From the NCBI GenBank assembly GCA_028281635.1, contig JANQJM010000141.1, positions 1-64,000 on the forward strand: a DNA stretch of 64,000 nt. Reading direction: 5' to 3'. Made by a program: the position numbers and the translations under genes. Every line of letters begins with the position of its first letter. Position 1 is the first letter of the stretch. This DNA comes from Pseudomonadales bacterium (lineage in GTDB: Bacteria > Pseudomonadota > Gammaproteobacteria > Pseudomonadales > Pseudohongiellaceae). Of this stretch, positions 1 to 9,000 are shown one piece after another. The notes under the pieces are model-generated. The model did not search any database. It was not told the DNA's origin and worked only from the letters and a program-made list of their open reading frames with translations.

Positions 1-1
1 T

Positions 2-1201
2 CAGCTACGAGATGCCGGGCAACTGAACTTAGACGACCCTGCATCCAAGTATATTTCTGAACTCCAGAACCTAAACTATCTGACAACTGACTCTCCGGAA
101 ATAACCATCCGACAGCTTTTAATTCACGGCGCCGGATTTCCCTATGATGATCCTTGGGGAGATCGCCAACTCGCTATTTCTGACGCGGAATTTTTGGAAC
201 TGTTGAATGCAGGACCTTCTTTTTCTACACCAACTGGATCAGCGTATGAATACAGCAATCTTGGCTATTCAATACTTGGCCAAATAATTCAGGAAGTGTC
301 TGGAACCTCTTTCGAAGAATACACCACGCAAAACATACTCCTACCGCTGGGAATGAATAACTCAGTCTGGGAGTATGATAAGGCCGCCACTAGTGATCTA
401 TCGCTCGGTTACAACTGGATTGGCGAATCATTCGTAAACATACCATTGGAACACCATGGGGCGTTTGGTCCGATGGCAGGGCTTATTACGTCAATTGAAG
501 ATTTCACCAAGTATGCTGCTTTTCACTTGTCAGCATGGCCGCCAAGAGACGATCAAGAGTCAGAAGTACTCAGACGCAGTTCTTTGCGTGAAATGCATAC
601 ACCACAGCAATGGAAAACATTTCGAAAACTTAGTTCTTGCCCGTTCGTCATTTTGTATACCTATGGATTGAATTGGGCTGAGGAATGCGATGCTGACAGT
701 TATCTGTCACACAGCGGTGGCCTTCCAGGCTTTGGAAGTGATTGGATTTTTTCACCACAATACGGACTAGCGGTGATGGCGTTCAATAATCGTACTTATG
801 CGGCGCCTGCAAGCGCGAATCGAGCGATTCTTAAATACATTATCCAAGAAGCTGAACTAGAACCTCTGGAGCAACCAGTTTCTTCCGTCCTGGTCAGCAT
901 GAAAGATGAACTTGTGAAAATTCTTCTGGATTGGAACGGTTATCAAAAATCTGAAATCTTTGCAGTGAATTTTTTCATGGACAATAGGCGGCAAGATTTG
1001 GTTGAAAATTCACAGAGGCTTTCTCAGGAAGTAGGAGAAATTATTGGCGTGTCAGATATTCTTGCAGAGAATCAACTTCAAGGTAGTTTTCAAGTTCACG
1101 GTGAAAAAAAGGACTTGAGGATTTCGTTTGGGCTTAGTCCAGAACCTCGTCCTTTGATACAAAGACTCGATATCACCCTCATCGAGAACTCGACTGACTA
1201 G
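2..1201 (+). CDS. Serine hydrolase, beta-lactamase (class C/PBP4*) family, 5' truncated by window edge
   Basis: Frame is open from base 2 (QLRDAGQLNLDDPASKYI...TIRQLLIHGAGFP) into ORF 194-1201; YSNLGY and HSGGLPGF motifs typical of the family. Confidence 0.85.
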   Translation, partial: QLRDAGQLNLDDPASKYISELQNLNYLTTDSPEITIRQLLIHGAGFPYDDPWGDRQLAISDAEFLELLNAGPSFSTPTGSAYEYSNLGYSILGQIIQEVSGTSFEEYTTQNILLPLGMNNSVWEYDKAATSDLSLGYNWIGESFVNIPLEHHGAFGPMAGLITSIEDFTKYAAFHLSAWPPRDDQESEVLRRSSLREMHTPQQWKTFRKLSSCPFVILYTYGLNWAEECDADSYLSHSGGLPGFGSDWIFSPQYGLAVMAFNNRTYAAPASANRAILKYIIQEAELEPLEQPVSSVLVSMKDELVKILLDWNGYQKSEIFAVNFFMDNRRQDLVENSQRLSQEVGEIIGVSDILAENQLQGSFQVHGEKKDLRISFGLSPEPRPLIQRLDITLIENSTD

Positions 1202-1270
1202 TTTTGCAACGAGCCACTAAGTCGCATCATTCGGTATCAAATCACTTCTTGTTCGCTAAACAGCTCTGTC

Positions 1271-2752
1271 TTACCGGGCAAACTCCTGCACCCTAAGTAA
1301 CGCCCTGATATTACCCTGAATTGTAGACGTCGCTTCAGCCGGAGCAATTTCAACAGCCTGTGTAAGCAGGTTTATCGCCAGCTGCCAGTCTTCCTGGTCA
1401 GCGGCCATCTGGGCGTGCTCGGTAAGTGCTGAAAGGGCCACAGACTCTTCTCTCGCGGCCCTCTGGTAGTAGATATCAGCTTGCTCGAAGTCCTGTTCGA
1501 GCTTCAAAAGTTGGGCAAGTGACAATAGTGCCTGCCCGTCAGTGGGATTGGCGTCGATTACCCTTCTCAATGCAGCCGCGGCCTCAATACGCTGGCCTGT
1601 TGCCAGTAAAATCCTCGCGTTCCTGGTTTCCAGTGTATTTTGCCGAGCCGTGTTTAAGCGACCATCATAAGCTTGCGCAATTTCTTGCCAGAACGCCTCT
1701 GCTGAATCCCAGTCTTCAAGAGCTGATAGCTGATCGAACTGTGCTATCACTGTTTCAAATTCGGGCAGGCCTGATTGCTGCAGGCCATTCGTGAAAGCGG
1801 TTAACGCCAGCTCAGGCATTTGTTTGTTTATGAACATGTTTCCCAATAAGGCAAAACTGTCACTTGTAAGCAAACCAAATCTGTTTGCAATTAGAATGGT
1901 GTTCAACGCTCCTTCATAGTTATCGTCCTGCAAAAATGCGTTTACTTGAAGCATGTAATAGCTGGCATTGGTCGCATCTCCGGCAATGAGTTCATCGAGT
2001 ACTGCAATTGCTTCTGAGGTTGCGCCTGTATTTAGAGCGCTCAGGGCGAGAGAGTAGCTTGTAGATTCATCTTCCGGATTAGAAGCTTTGGCTATACGAA
2101 AAGCACTAAGAGCCTCATCATAGTTTTCTTCCAGGTAGTGACAGATGCCAAAACCCTTGAAGATAGATCCGTTACTTCCGCCAATTTCAAGTGCGCCATG
2201 GCCAGCGCTAAATACTTTGGGGCAGTCTTCCTGAAGTAAATAAATTTCCATCATTCGAACATAGGCATCCACATAGGCAGGATATTTTTCAATCGCCTGC
2301 AGGTAGTATTCCAATGCGAGATTTTCGTCACCTCTGAGCTGATAGAGTTGCCCAATTGCGAACTCAATATTCGCAGAATAGACATAGTCATGCTCGCCTG
2401 CGCCGCGCACGCGCCGGTCTTCCTGAGCTCGCCTCCTCACTTCATCCTGAATGAAATCCAGCGCAGCATCTAAATCTTGCAGATACATCTCCGAAACGAC
2501 CTGCAAAATTACGCTTTCGCGGGGGTCGAGGCCAGGTGCGCCAGGGCGCAATCCGACTTCAAAGCTACGGTTGAATTCTCTCAGAAATGCTGGATTATCA
2601 AGCGAGATATTCAATTCATCCAATGACACTTGTCCAACAGTTGTTTGAGGGAGAAGCAGTATCCAGCACAGTAGACAGTGGCGGCCGGGCTGATAGTTCT
2701 GGCGCACAGTGGTTGCTAACGACCTCAATATTGAATGCAGGGTATTGCTCAT
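1271..2752 (-). CDS. TPR-repeat periplasmic protein, C-terminal member of TonB cluster
   Basis: TPR-like repeats; likely start is the internal Met at 2752 (MSNTLHSIL..., signal-like), immediately after stop of upstream gene (TGACATG) rather than the long ORF start at 3055. Confidence 0.7.
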   Translation of the reverse strand: MSNTLHSILRSLATTVRQNYQPGRHCLLCWILLLPQTTVGQVSLDELNISLDNPAFLREFNRSFEVGLRPGAPGLDPRESVILQVVSEMYLQDLDAALDFIQDEVRRRAQEDRRVRGAGEHDYVYSANIEFAIGQLYQLRGDENLALEYYLQAIEKYPAYVDAYVRMMEIYLLQEDCPKVFSAGHGALEIGGSNGSIFKGFGICHYLEENYDEALSAFRIAKASNPEDESTSYSLALSALNTGATSEAIAVLDELIAGDATNASYYMLQVNAFLQDDNYEGALNTILIANRFGLLTSDSFALLGNMFINKQMPELALTAFTNGLQQSGLPEFETVIAQFDQLSALEDWDSAEAFWQEIAQAYDGRLNTARQNTLETRNARILLATGQRIEAAAALRRVIDANPTDGQALLSLAQLLKLEQDFEQADIYYQRAAREESVALSALTEHAQMAADQEDWQLAINLLTQAVEIAPAEATSTIQGNIRALLRVQEFAR

Positions 2753-2753
2753 G

Positions 2754-4283
2754 TCATTCACCAGTGCGTTGTGCCACATCGGACATGGCCCTGAATTTGC
2801 GGACATAAAGCTCATCAGGAATTTCACCTCTGGCGACCTTCTGATTCCAGTCGCGCAACATAAGAGATACTGCCAGGCCAAATTCTTCTTTTTCAATGTT
2901 GAGCATTGCTCTACGTTCGAGTGATGTATTGTCACAACTTCGAGAGCTGGAAATGGCTCTCTCGGAATGAGAATCGCTCTCAAGCATCTTTCCCAGCTTG
3001 TATTCAGTTTCTGAGAGTAATAGTAGCGCCTGGCAGTTGAGAGGGTCTTCGGCAATTAACTGCTCCAGAATTTCTTCGGCAGATTCCAGATTGCCAAGCT
3101 GGTGTTCAATACCAGCCACCATAATCCTTGCTGGACTACTTGCTGGGTTATAGTCGAGACCATCTGATCGACGAACCAGCGGTGTTACGACAGATTCACC
3201 AAATGAAGCAGCAGTGTTCAACCCATCAGCATGCAGTTTGGATTTCAGCGCAAACTCCAGATATTTTGTGCTCTCTTTATTGGAATCGAAAAAAGTTCGT
3301 AGCTCCTCATCGTCGATACTACTTGCAAGACCGGCCCTGATCTTGAGTCCTGTTAGACTAGTCTGCTCGGCTGCAGTCAATTCACCAAATCGGGATTTAA
3401 TTTCCAATAGCGCCAGGAGTTCCTCTTCACTGCCTTCGACTCGCTGTTCGGCAATCAGGATTTCTAGCTTAAGTCTCCTTGCTTCAGATTCATTTTCAAT
3501 CTGGTTTGTCAAAGACAGTGCATGTTGAAACTTCGAAAGCTTCACAAGAGAGCGTATTTGTATCCGTAATACCTGCGGGTTTGACTGGTCCAGCAACCTG
3601 GAAAGTGCTGCTGATTCTGCTGCTGTGTTCCAGTCCCTAGCTTCAAAGGCACAGTAAGCCTGCACGTTTTTGATGTACACAGAAAACGCCCCTAGCCTCA
3701 CTGCTTCGTGCGCAGCCTCCAACGCGCCGGGGCAATCTCCGGTTAAAGCGAGTGCATAAGCTTTGTTCTTGTATGCCAGTTTGAAGTTCTGAAATTCAGC
3801 AATGGCCCTGTCATAAGAGTCGATCGCAAGCCCATACTCTGACTGCAGAAAGTAAATGTTTCCCATCAGATAGTAGGTATCTGCTACCGCATCTTCATCG
3901 AGATTATCTTCGAAATAGCCCTCTTCAATATCTTCATTGTTTTCCATGTAACTGATGAGAAAACGCCTGTCCATCCAGTCTTTGGGTTCGAAGAAGTTTC
4001 TCGCTTCTGGATCGATTTTCGGGCGAGGCGGAAAAGACTCCAGGTCCCGGTTGATCGTCCCCAGCTGATAATAAGGGATAGGGTTAGGGGTGAATTCGTT
4101 GGTTTCCAGCCGATCCGGGCGGGAACCAATCCAGTCATAAACCCCCTGCACGCGGGCCTGGAATAGGGGGTCATTCCAATCCGCTCTATAATGCGGCCAA
4201 TCTTCCTGTGCGGAAGACGAGAGCCAAAAAGCCAGAACGCAGACAGCCAGTGGCAGATGGAATTTTTTAAAGCGCATCAACAT
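2754..4283 (-). CDS. TPR-repeat protein with signal peptide, TonB2-cluster type
   Basis: Signal peptide MLMRFKKFHLPLAVCVLAFWLSSSAQ; TPR repeats (YYLMGNIYFLQSEYGLAIDSYDRAIAEF); directly downstream of tonB. Confidence 0.75.
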   Translation of the reverse strand: MLMRFKKFHLPLAVCVLAFWLSSSAQEDWPHYRADWNDPLFQARVQGVYDWIGSRPDRLETNEFTPNPIPYYQLGTINRDLESFPPRPKIDPEARNFFEPKDWMDRRFLISYMENNEDIEEGYFEDNLDEDAVADTYYLMGNIYFLQSEYGLAIDSYDRAIAEFQNFKLAYKNKAYALALTGDCPGALEAAHEAVRLGAFSVYIKNVQAYCAFEARDWNTAAESAALSRLLDQSNPQVLRIQIRSLVKLSKFQHALSLTNQIENESEARRLKLEILIAEQRVEGSEEELLALLEIKSRFGELTAAEQTSLTGLKIRAGLASSIDDEELRTFFDSNKESTKYLEFALKSKLHADGLNTAASFGESVVTPLVRRSDGLDYNPASSPARIMVAGIEHQLGNLESAEEILEQLIAEDPLNCQALLLLSETEYKLGKMLESDSHSERAISSSRSCDNTSLERRAMLNIEKEEFGLAVSLMLRDWNQKVARGEIPDELYVRKFRAMSDVAQRTGE

Positions 4284-4287
4284 GTTG

Positions 4288-4947
4288 CTAATTTGCCGTA
4301 ATGGTTAAGGGCAACCGGATAAAACGTTCAACCGGTTCGCCGTCAACTGTAGGTCTGCTGTAGCGCATGCGTGGTATGGCTTCCCTTACCATCTTGGCAA
4401 GTTCTGGGTCGGGATGATCGATTCGTTCAATGCCGACGAAAACGAGAGAACCATCCTTCAGCCACTTGACCATCAATTCCGCAGTAAATTGTGTGATGCC
4501 TTCCCTGTCCATATAGTCTGAATTCAGAGTCGGTCTCACCAGAAGAATTGGTGGCCTGTCTATTCCTTCAGTGCCAAATCCCACACCTTCCATGTTGAAA
4601 GTCACGCCGCTGCTTGAGCCAAGGTCGAATCCACCTAAGCCCAGATCCGCACCTCTTCCAATGCCAATATCGTTTCCGAGGGAGACAGGCAGAAGTCGCA
4701 CTGCAGTGGGAATCGATTCAAGATTAATTCCCCCTTGCGAGCTACTGGCAGCATCAGAACTTTGTGACTGCAGCGGAGGCGGAGGAGGCGGGGGCGGAAC
4801 CACATCCACTTCACGCACAACCAGCACCGAACTGTCCTCAACCTCACTCAATTTCTGAGACAAGGGAAGCACCGCAAATAACAATGCAACGATCAATAGC
4901 GTTAGCAGATTCGTTCTTGTCACTATTCGCTTGACGAGGCCAAACAT
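4288..4947 (-). CDS. tonB: TonB-family energy transducer
   Basis: N-terminal TM, PPPPPPPP tract, C-terminal TonB-like domain; follows exbD. Confidence 0.85.
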   Translation of the reverse strand: MFGLVKRIVTRTNLLTLLIVALLFAVLPLSQKLSEVEDSSVLVVREVDVVPPPPPPPPLQSQSSDAASSSQGGINLESIPTAVRLLPVSLGNDIGIGRGADLGLGGFDLGSSSGVTFNMEGVGFGTEGIDRPPILLVRPTLNSDYMDREGITQFTAELMVKWLKDGSLVFVGIERIDHPDPELAKMVREAIPRMRYSRPTVDGEPVERFIRLPLTITAN

Positions 4948-4961
4948 ATCAATGCCTGCGA

Positions 4962-5375
4962 TTATTGGTAGTTGGCTGTGGCGATGTTTACAGAGACTGC
5001 ACCGCCCAGCTTCGCTTCATCTATGACTCTTACCAGTAGGTCGGCGTTGACGGTGCGGTCGGCCTGAATCACGACAGGCAGATCATCCCTCGACAACAGC
5101 CGCTCGACAAGTGGTCTTACCCCTGCGGTCCCGATGTTGCGCCCGCCGTAAACAATCTGTCCGGTTGAGGTGATGGCGATGAGTATGCTCTGACTATCAA
5201 GTTCCTGTGCTGAAATCGCCTGTGGCTTGTTGACATCAACTCCAGTCTCCTGAACGAAGGTGGTCGTTACAATGAAAAAGATGAGCAGTATGAAAACAAC
5301 ATCGATCAGAGGAGAGATATTGATTTCACCGGTTGCAGCTTCATCGTCCTGAAACAATGATTTACGCATAGACAT
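4962..5375 (-). CDS. exbD: ExbD/TolR family biopolymer transport protein
   Basis: EINISPLIDVVFILLIFFIVTTTF, canonical ExbD N-terminus. Confidence 0.95.
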   Translation of the reverse strand: MSMRKSLFQDDEAATGEINISPLIDVVFILLIFFIVTTTFVQETGVDVNKPQAISAQELDSQSILIAITSTGQIVYGGRNIGTAGVRPLVERLLSRDDLPVVIQADRTVNADLLVRVIDEAKLGGAVSVNIATANYQ

Positions 5376-5879
5376 CTAGCCCTTTGCTTTGTCCAGTTTT
5401 AACAGCTCGTGCTCTATCTGCTTGATTCGCGAATCAACAAACATCAGCATGAACAAAGCTGGAATTGATATAACCAGGCCAGTTTCTGTAGTAATCATCG
5501 CTTCAGATATTCCGGCTGCCACCTGATCGAATACATCCCCTTCGCTTTGCGTTAATCCCCTGAACGTAGTCAGCATTCCCATTACCGTGCCCAGTAGTCC
5601 GAGTAACGGTGCGGTTGTGGTCAAAACCTGCAGTAGGCTCCTTCGCCCACGCAGGAATTGCAACTGGTCAGCTCTGAATTCATCGATACCCGCGAGTATA
5701 ATCTGCTCAGTAAGAGGTTCTTCCGCGGTTCCCGATACGCGGGGGAGCTTCAAGAGTGTATCTATGGCAATCCAATAGAGGAAAAACGCCAACCCAGCGA
5801 GCGCCAGCATCAAGCTGCCACCTGCCTGCACTACGGCGACTAGATCTTGAAGAAATTCACTCATGATTTCCTGCGTCAT
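5376..5879 (-). CDS. exbB: MotA/TolQ/ExbB proton channel family protein
   Basis: TTTAPLLGLLGTVMGMLTTFRGL...GISEAMITTETGLVISIPAL. Confidence 0.95.
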   Translation of the reverse strand: MTQEIMSEFLQDLVAVVQAGGSLMLALAGLAFFLYWIAIDTLLKLPRVSGTAEEPLTEQIILAGIDEFRADQLQFLRGRRSLLQVLTTTAPLLGLLGTVMGMLTTFRGLTQSEGDVFDQVAAGISEAMITTETGLVISIPALFMLMFVDSRIKQIEHELLKLDKAKG

Positions 5880-7266
5880 CAGGGACTGACAGACCGTTAG
5901 TGAAGATCAATGCGAATTTCTCCATGTCTCCGAGGATCGATTTAATGCGGCGACTTAATAGAGCGTGAATCAAAAGAGCCGGGATCGCCACTATAAGGCC
6001 AAATTCTGTCGTTATCAGGGCTTCTGAAATGCCGGATGAAAGCATTCGCGAATCCCCGGTGCCGAAGATTGCAATTAGATTGAATGTGTTGATCATGCCA
6101 GTGACCGTGCCCAGTAAACCCAACAGCGGTGCAACTGCAGCGGTCGTTGCTATGACCGGCAAGAGCCGATTTAAGATCGGTCTTGTTTCGAGGATGTTTT
6201 CGTACAAGATTTCTTCGAGCAGCTGCGGAGATTCGCTACTGTTGTTGACGCCGGCAACCAGCATCGGGCCGACTGGTGCTGGTAAATTCGCAGCCAGTTT
6301 GGCCGCTTGTTCCGGCTCCGATTGACGAAGTTTATTCAGCACTGCTCTGACCTGCTCAGTTGTAGGTAATGTGATGCGGAGTATTTGTGCTGCTTTGTAT
6401 ATGGAAATACTCAAGGCAAGAACTGCAAAGAACAAGATCGGGAGTATCCATATGCCGCCACGGCTGATCTGGCTGTACAGGCTATCGCGACTTTCCGAAA
6501 TTTGCGCCACTACCCCTTCTGAGACATCAGCTGACAGTTCGACAGGCATGCCATTAGTCAGTTGGGTTATTGGTTCAAGTTCGTCTCCAAGGTTGAGAAT
6601 TCGTGCGTATAAACCTTCTTCCGCTGACTCAATGCCTCCCAACTCCCGGTCGTCGCTTATGAAATAAACCAGTGGGCCGAATCGGGTAAAGGTACCTCCA
6701 CGAAGGCTGCCATCCTGAGTCGCGATATCGCCTTGATATTGGCTCCCGCCAAATGCAGATCGAACCCTGTCCATGCCAGCGTTTACGATGGAAAGCTGGG
6801 CATCGACAGCGGCCAGACCTGAGGGCGCATTCGATGATTCGCGATAGGCTTCGGTAACTTCCGAATGAGTAGCAATCTCTGAAATCCTGAGATTACTTTG
6901 AAACCGATTGGCATACTCATCAAGCAAGTTCAGTATGTAGAGGTTCTCACTCTCCCAGGCCTGGATACTTGCGGTCAGGTCGATGAGGCTCAATTCTCTG
7001 CTATCGCGAACCGATTGCAGACGAGCTGCTTCTCTCCTCAGTTCCCTGATTTCGCCCTCAGTCGAGTTCAATTCAGAAATCAGTGGAATTTTCTCTGTCG
7101 CAATTTCTTCTCTTACGGTTGCGAGCGTTAAGAGAGATTGTTCCAGGTCTGATTGCACAGATTGGCGAACTTCTTCAAGGGAAGTCGGTTGAGCGACTGT
7201 GTTCACCGAGACTTGCAAGACTATACCCCATGCAAGTATGCGGCTGATCGTGGCTGCAACTCTCAT
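5857..7266 (-). CDS. Long MotA/TolQ/ExbB family protein, TtpC-like (coiled-coil N-terminal extension)
   Basis: N-terminal signal and coiled-coil region, then LLPVIATTAAVAPLLGLLGTVTGMINTFNLI...ISEALITTEFGLIVAIPALL; overlaps exbB. Confidence 0.85.
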   Translation of the reverse strand: MRVAATISRILAWGIVLQVSVNTVAQPTSLEEVRQSVQSDLEQSLLTLATVREEIATEKIPLISELNSTEGEIRELRREAARLQSVRDSRELSLIDLTASIQAWESENLYILNLLDEYANRFQSNLRISEIATHSEVTEAYRESSNAPSGLAAVDAQLSIVNAGMDRVRSAFGGSQYQGDIATQDGSLRGGTFTRFGPLVYFISDDRELGGIESAEEGLYARILNLGDELEPITQLTNGMPVELSADVSEGVVAQISESRDSLYSQISRGGIWILPILFFAVLALSISIYKAAQILRITLPTTEQVRAVLNKLRQSEPEQAAKLAANLPAPVGPMLVAGVNNSSESPQLLEEILYENILETRPILNRLLPVIATTAAVAPLLGLLGTVTGMINTFNLIAIFGTGDSRMLSSGISEALITTEFGLIVAIPALLIHALLSRRIKSILGDMEKFALIFTNGLSVPDDAGNHE

Positions 7267-8111
7267 TGCCTCACCTGCATCGGGAGCTCAATTAGACGGG
7301 GAGAAATCCGGGATTCATAAACTTCTACCGCGATGAGTATCGCTGATGCCATATCATCTTCTCGTTGCCATTCCCACCCGAACTCGTCAGGTACTCCGAT
7401 CCCTGCAATAGTTCCACTTCCGTTTGCGTAGAATGCTCGCGACAATCCGAGATACAGCACTTGCACTTCTACTTCGCGACCGGGATCAACCTCAATGGCT
7501 TCAGTAGTCAGAACTATCGTGCTGTCAAAGGCTTCAATCTCCGACAGAATGCCGAGGACAGCTTGTACCCTTTCACTGAGAGACCTTGTACTGGTTTGGT
7601 TCTCACTTCCCAACAAACTGAACCGCGGGCTTAGCTCTCGTTGCAGAACCAGAGGAAGCCTGGGTTGCAAAACCAGCAGTTGACGTTCGTAATTGGATAC
7701 TTCGGATTGCAATGATGCCGAAATCTCCTGGTAGGCTGTAAGTTGCTCTACCAGAGCTGCTCTTTCTTCGTCGGCCCGACTGGCTGTTTGCTGTGCCTGC
7801 TCAATTTGCTCTTCCAGAATTCTGCGTTCAGTATCAAGAATGCTGAGCAAATCCTCGATGGAGGATTTCTCTTCTCTCCACTGTCGATTCTCCTGGGATA
7901 TAAGTTGCTCTAAACGTATCCACTCCTGTACTGCTTCTTTGGTTTCATCGAGTAGCTCTGCTGCGAAAGTCTGAGGAGAAACGGCAACCAGGAATAAGAG
8001 AAATATAGAATGAACAAATCTATTCCTGACACCTTTTGTGCTTGAGTTGTAAATCACGTAGTAGGGCACTCCAAACATTTGTCTAACGGTGTGCCGCAAG
8101 AACACCGGCAA
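7263..8111 (-). CDS. DUF3450-family protein of TonB2 cluster
   Basis: Secreted coiled-coil protein with YERQLLVLQPRLPLVLQ-type core; 4-bp overlap with TtpC-like gene; true start may be internal. Confidence 0.8.
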   Translation of the reverse strand: MPVFLRHTVRQMFGVPYYVIYNSSTKGVRNRFVHSIFLLFLVAVSPQTFAAELLDETKEAVQEWIRLEQLISQENRQWREEKSSIEDLLSILDTERRILEEQIEQAQQTASRADEERAALVEQLTAYQEISASLQSEVSNYERQLLVLQPRLPLVLQRELSPRFSLLGSENQTSTRSLSERVQAVLGILSEIEAFDSTIVLTTEAIEVDPGREVEVQVLYLGLSRAFYANGSGTIAGIGVPDEFGWEWQREDDMASAILIAVEVYESRISPRLIELPMQVRQ

Positions 8112-8195
8112 GATGGATAACTATAAGGGTCTAGCCGAACATGCGTCATGCCTGATTTCTCAGGCTGGTTCCGTTGGTTTCACCGGTCCTTTTTG

Positions 8196-8840
8196 TCACC
8201 GGCAAAGTTTAAAAACGAATAGGAATGCAGGGCGTTCATCGCATTCTTGCTTCTTCCTGGTTAAGGCGGCGTCCAATCTCAGGAATTCCAACAATGCCTC
8301 TTTTATCTCAGGGTTTTCATTGGCTACTCGGGCGACATTGTTTCTAAGCCCATCCCAATCCGTCTGGTGCTGCCTCGCGACGTTCGCAGGAGTTTCCAAA
8401 AGATTTAGACCTATGATGCTTCCTTGAGCATTGTCGGCCAGCGCCCGTTCAAAGAAGACTGGCCAGCAAAAATCTTGAGGAATTTGTGAGTTTGTCCAGC
8501 GTGTTTTCCTGCAGTCTACATCATATTTATCTACCTCGTTCACTGCACTGTAGTCATCAAAAAGTTTGTTCCTGATCTGTTCCATCTGTGATCTTATGCT
8601 AGAGGAAGACCTTTCTGCAGTTACTACAATTTCTTCAATTGGGATGCTTCGAGTGATTTCATCGAATGCTTCAGAATTTCCTTCTCCTGTTTGATTGCCA
8701 GACTGAGAGTCCTCCTGAATACTTGATTCATTGGGATCTTCTTGGTCTTGAGCAAAGACACTGGTGCTGCCCGCAGTAGACATTCCAATGACAGCGACAG
8801 CGATAAAACTAAGTATCTTGCGTTGAAATAGATCAATCAT
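8196..8840 (-). CDS. Small secreted protein with TonB-box-like motif and four-cysteine domain
   Basis: Signal peptide; IEEIVVTAERS; Cys-containing C-terminal domain (CRK...FCWPVFFE...ECDERPAFLFVFKLC) similar to C-terminus of the 9001-11127 product. Confidence 0.75.
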   Translation of the reverse strand: MIDLFQRKILSFIAVAVIGMSTAGSTSVFAQDQEDPNESSIQEDSQSGNQTGEGNSEAFDEITRSIPIEEIVVTAERSSSSIRSQMEQIRNKLFDDYSAVNEVDKYDVDCRKTRWTNSQIPQDFCWPVFFERALADNAQGSIIGLNLLETPANVARQHQTDWDGLRNNVARVANENPEIKEALLEFLRLDAALTRKKQECDERPAFLFVFKLCR

Positions 8841-9000
8841 TGCTCGCCTCCATTTTCGGTATGTACCCCGAATTTATATGTTTCTGCCCATGCAGTATTC
8901 GATCTTGGTTCTTTAGTAGAGAGAGTAGAAGTTGATCCTGTCATCTAAAGGTTGAGGGACCTTGTTAGGAAATTCTATTTCCAACACTCTCAATCAATCG

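Noticed and set aside
1-1201. Beta-lactamase resistance island together with BlaI/BlaR1
   Set aside because: The serine hydrolase is 10 kb away, convergent to the BlaIR cluster, and the BlaR1-like protein lacks a penicillin-sensor domain.
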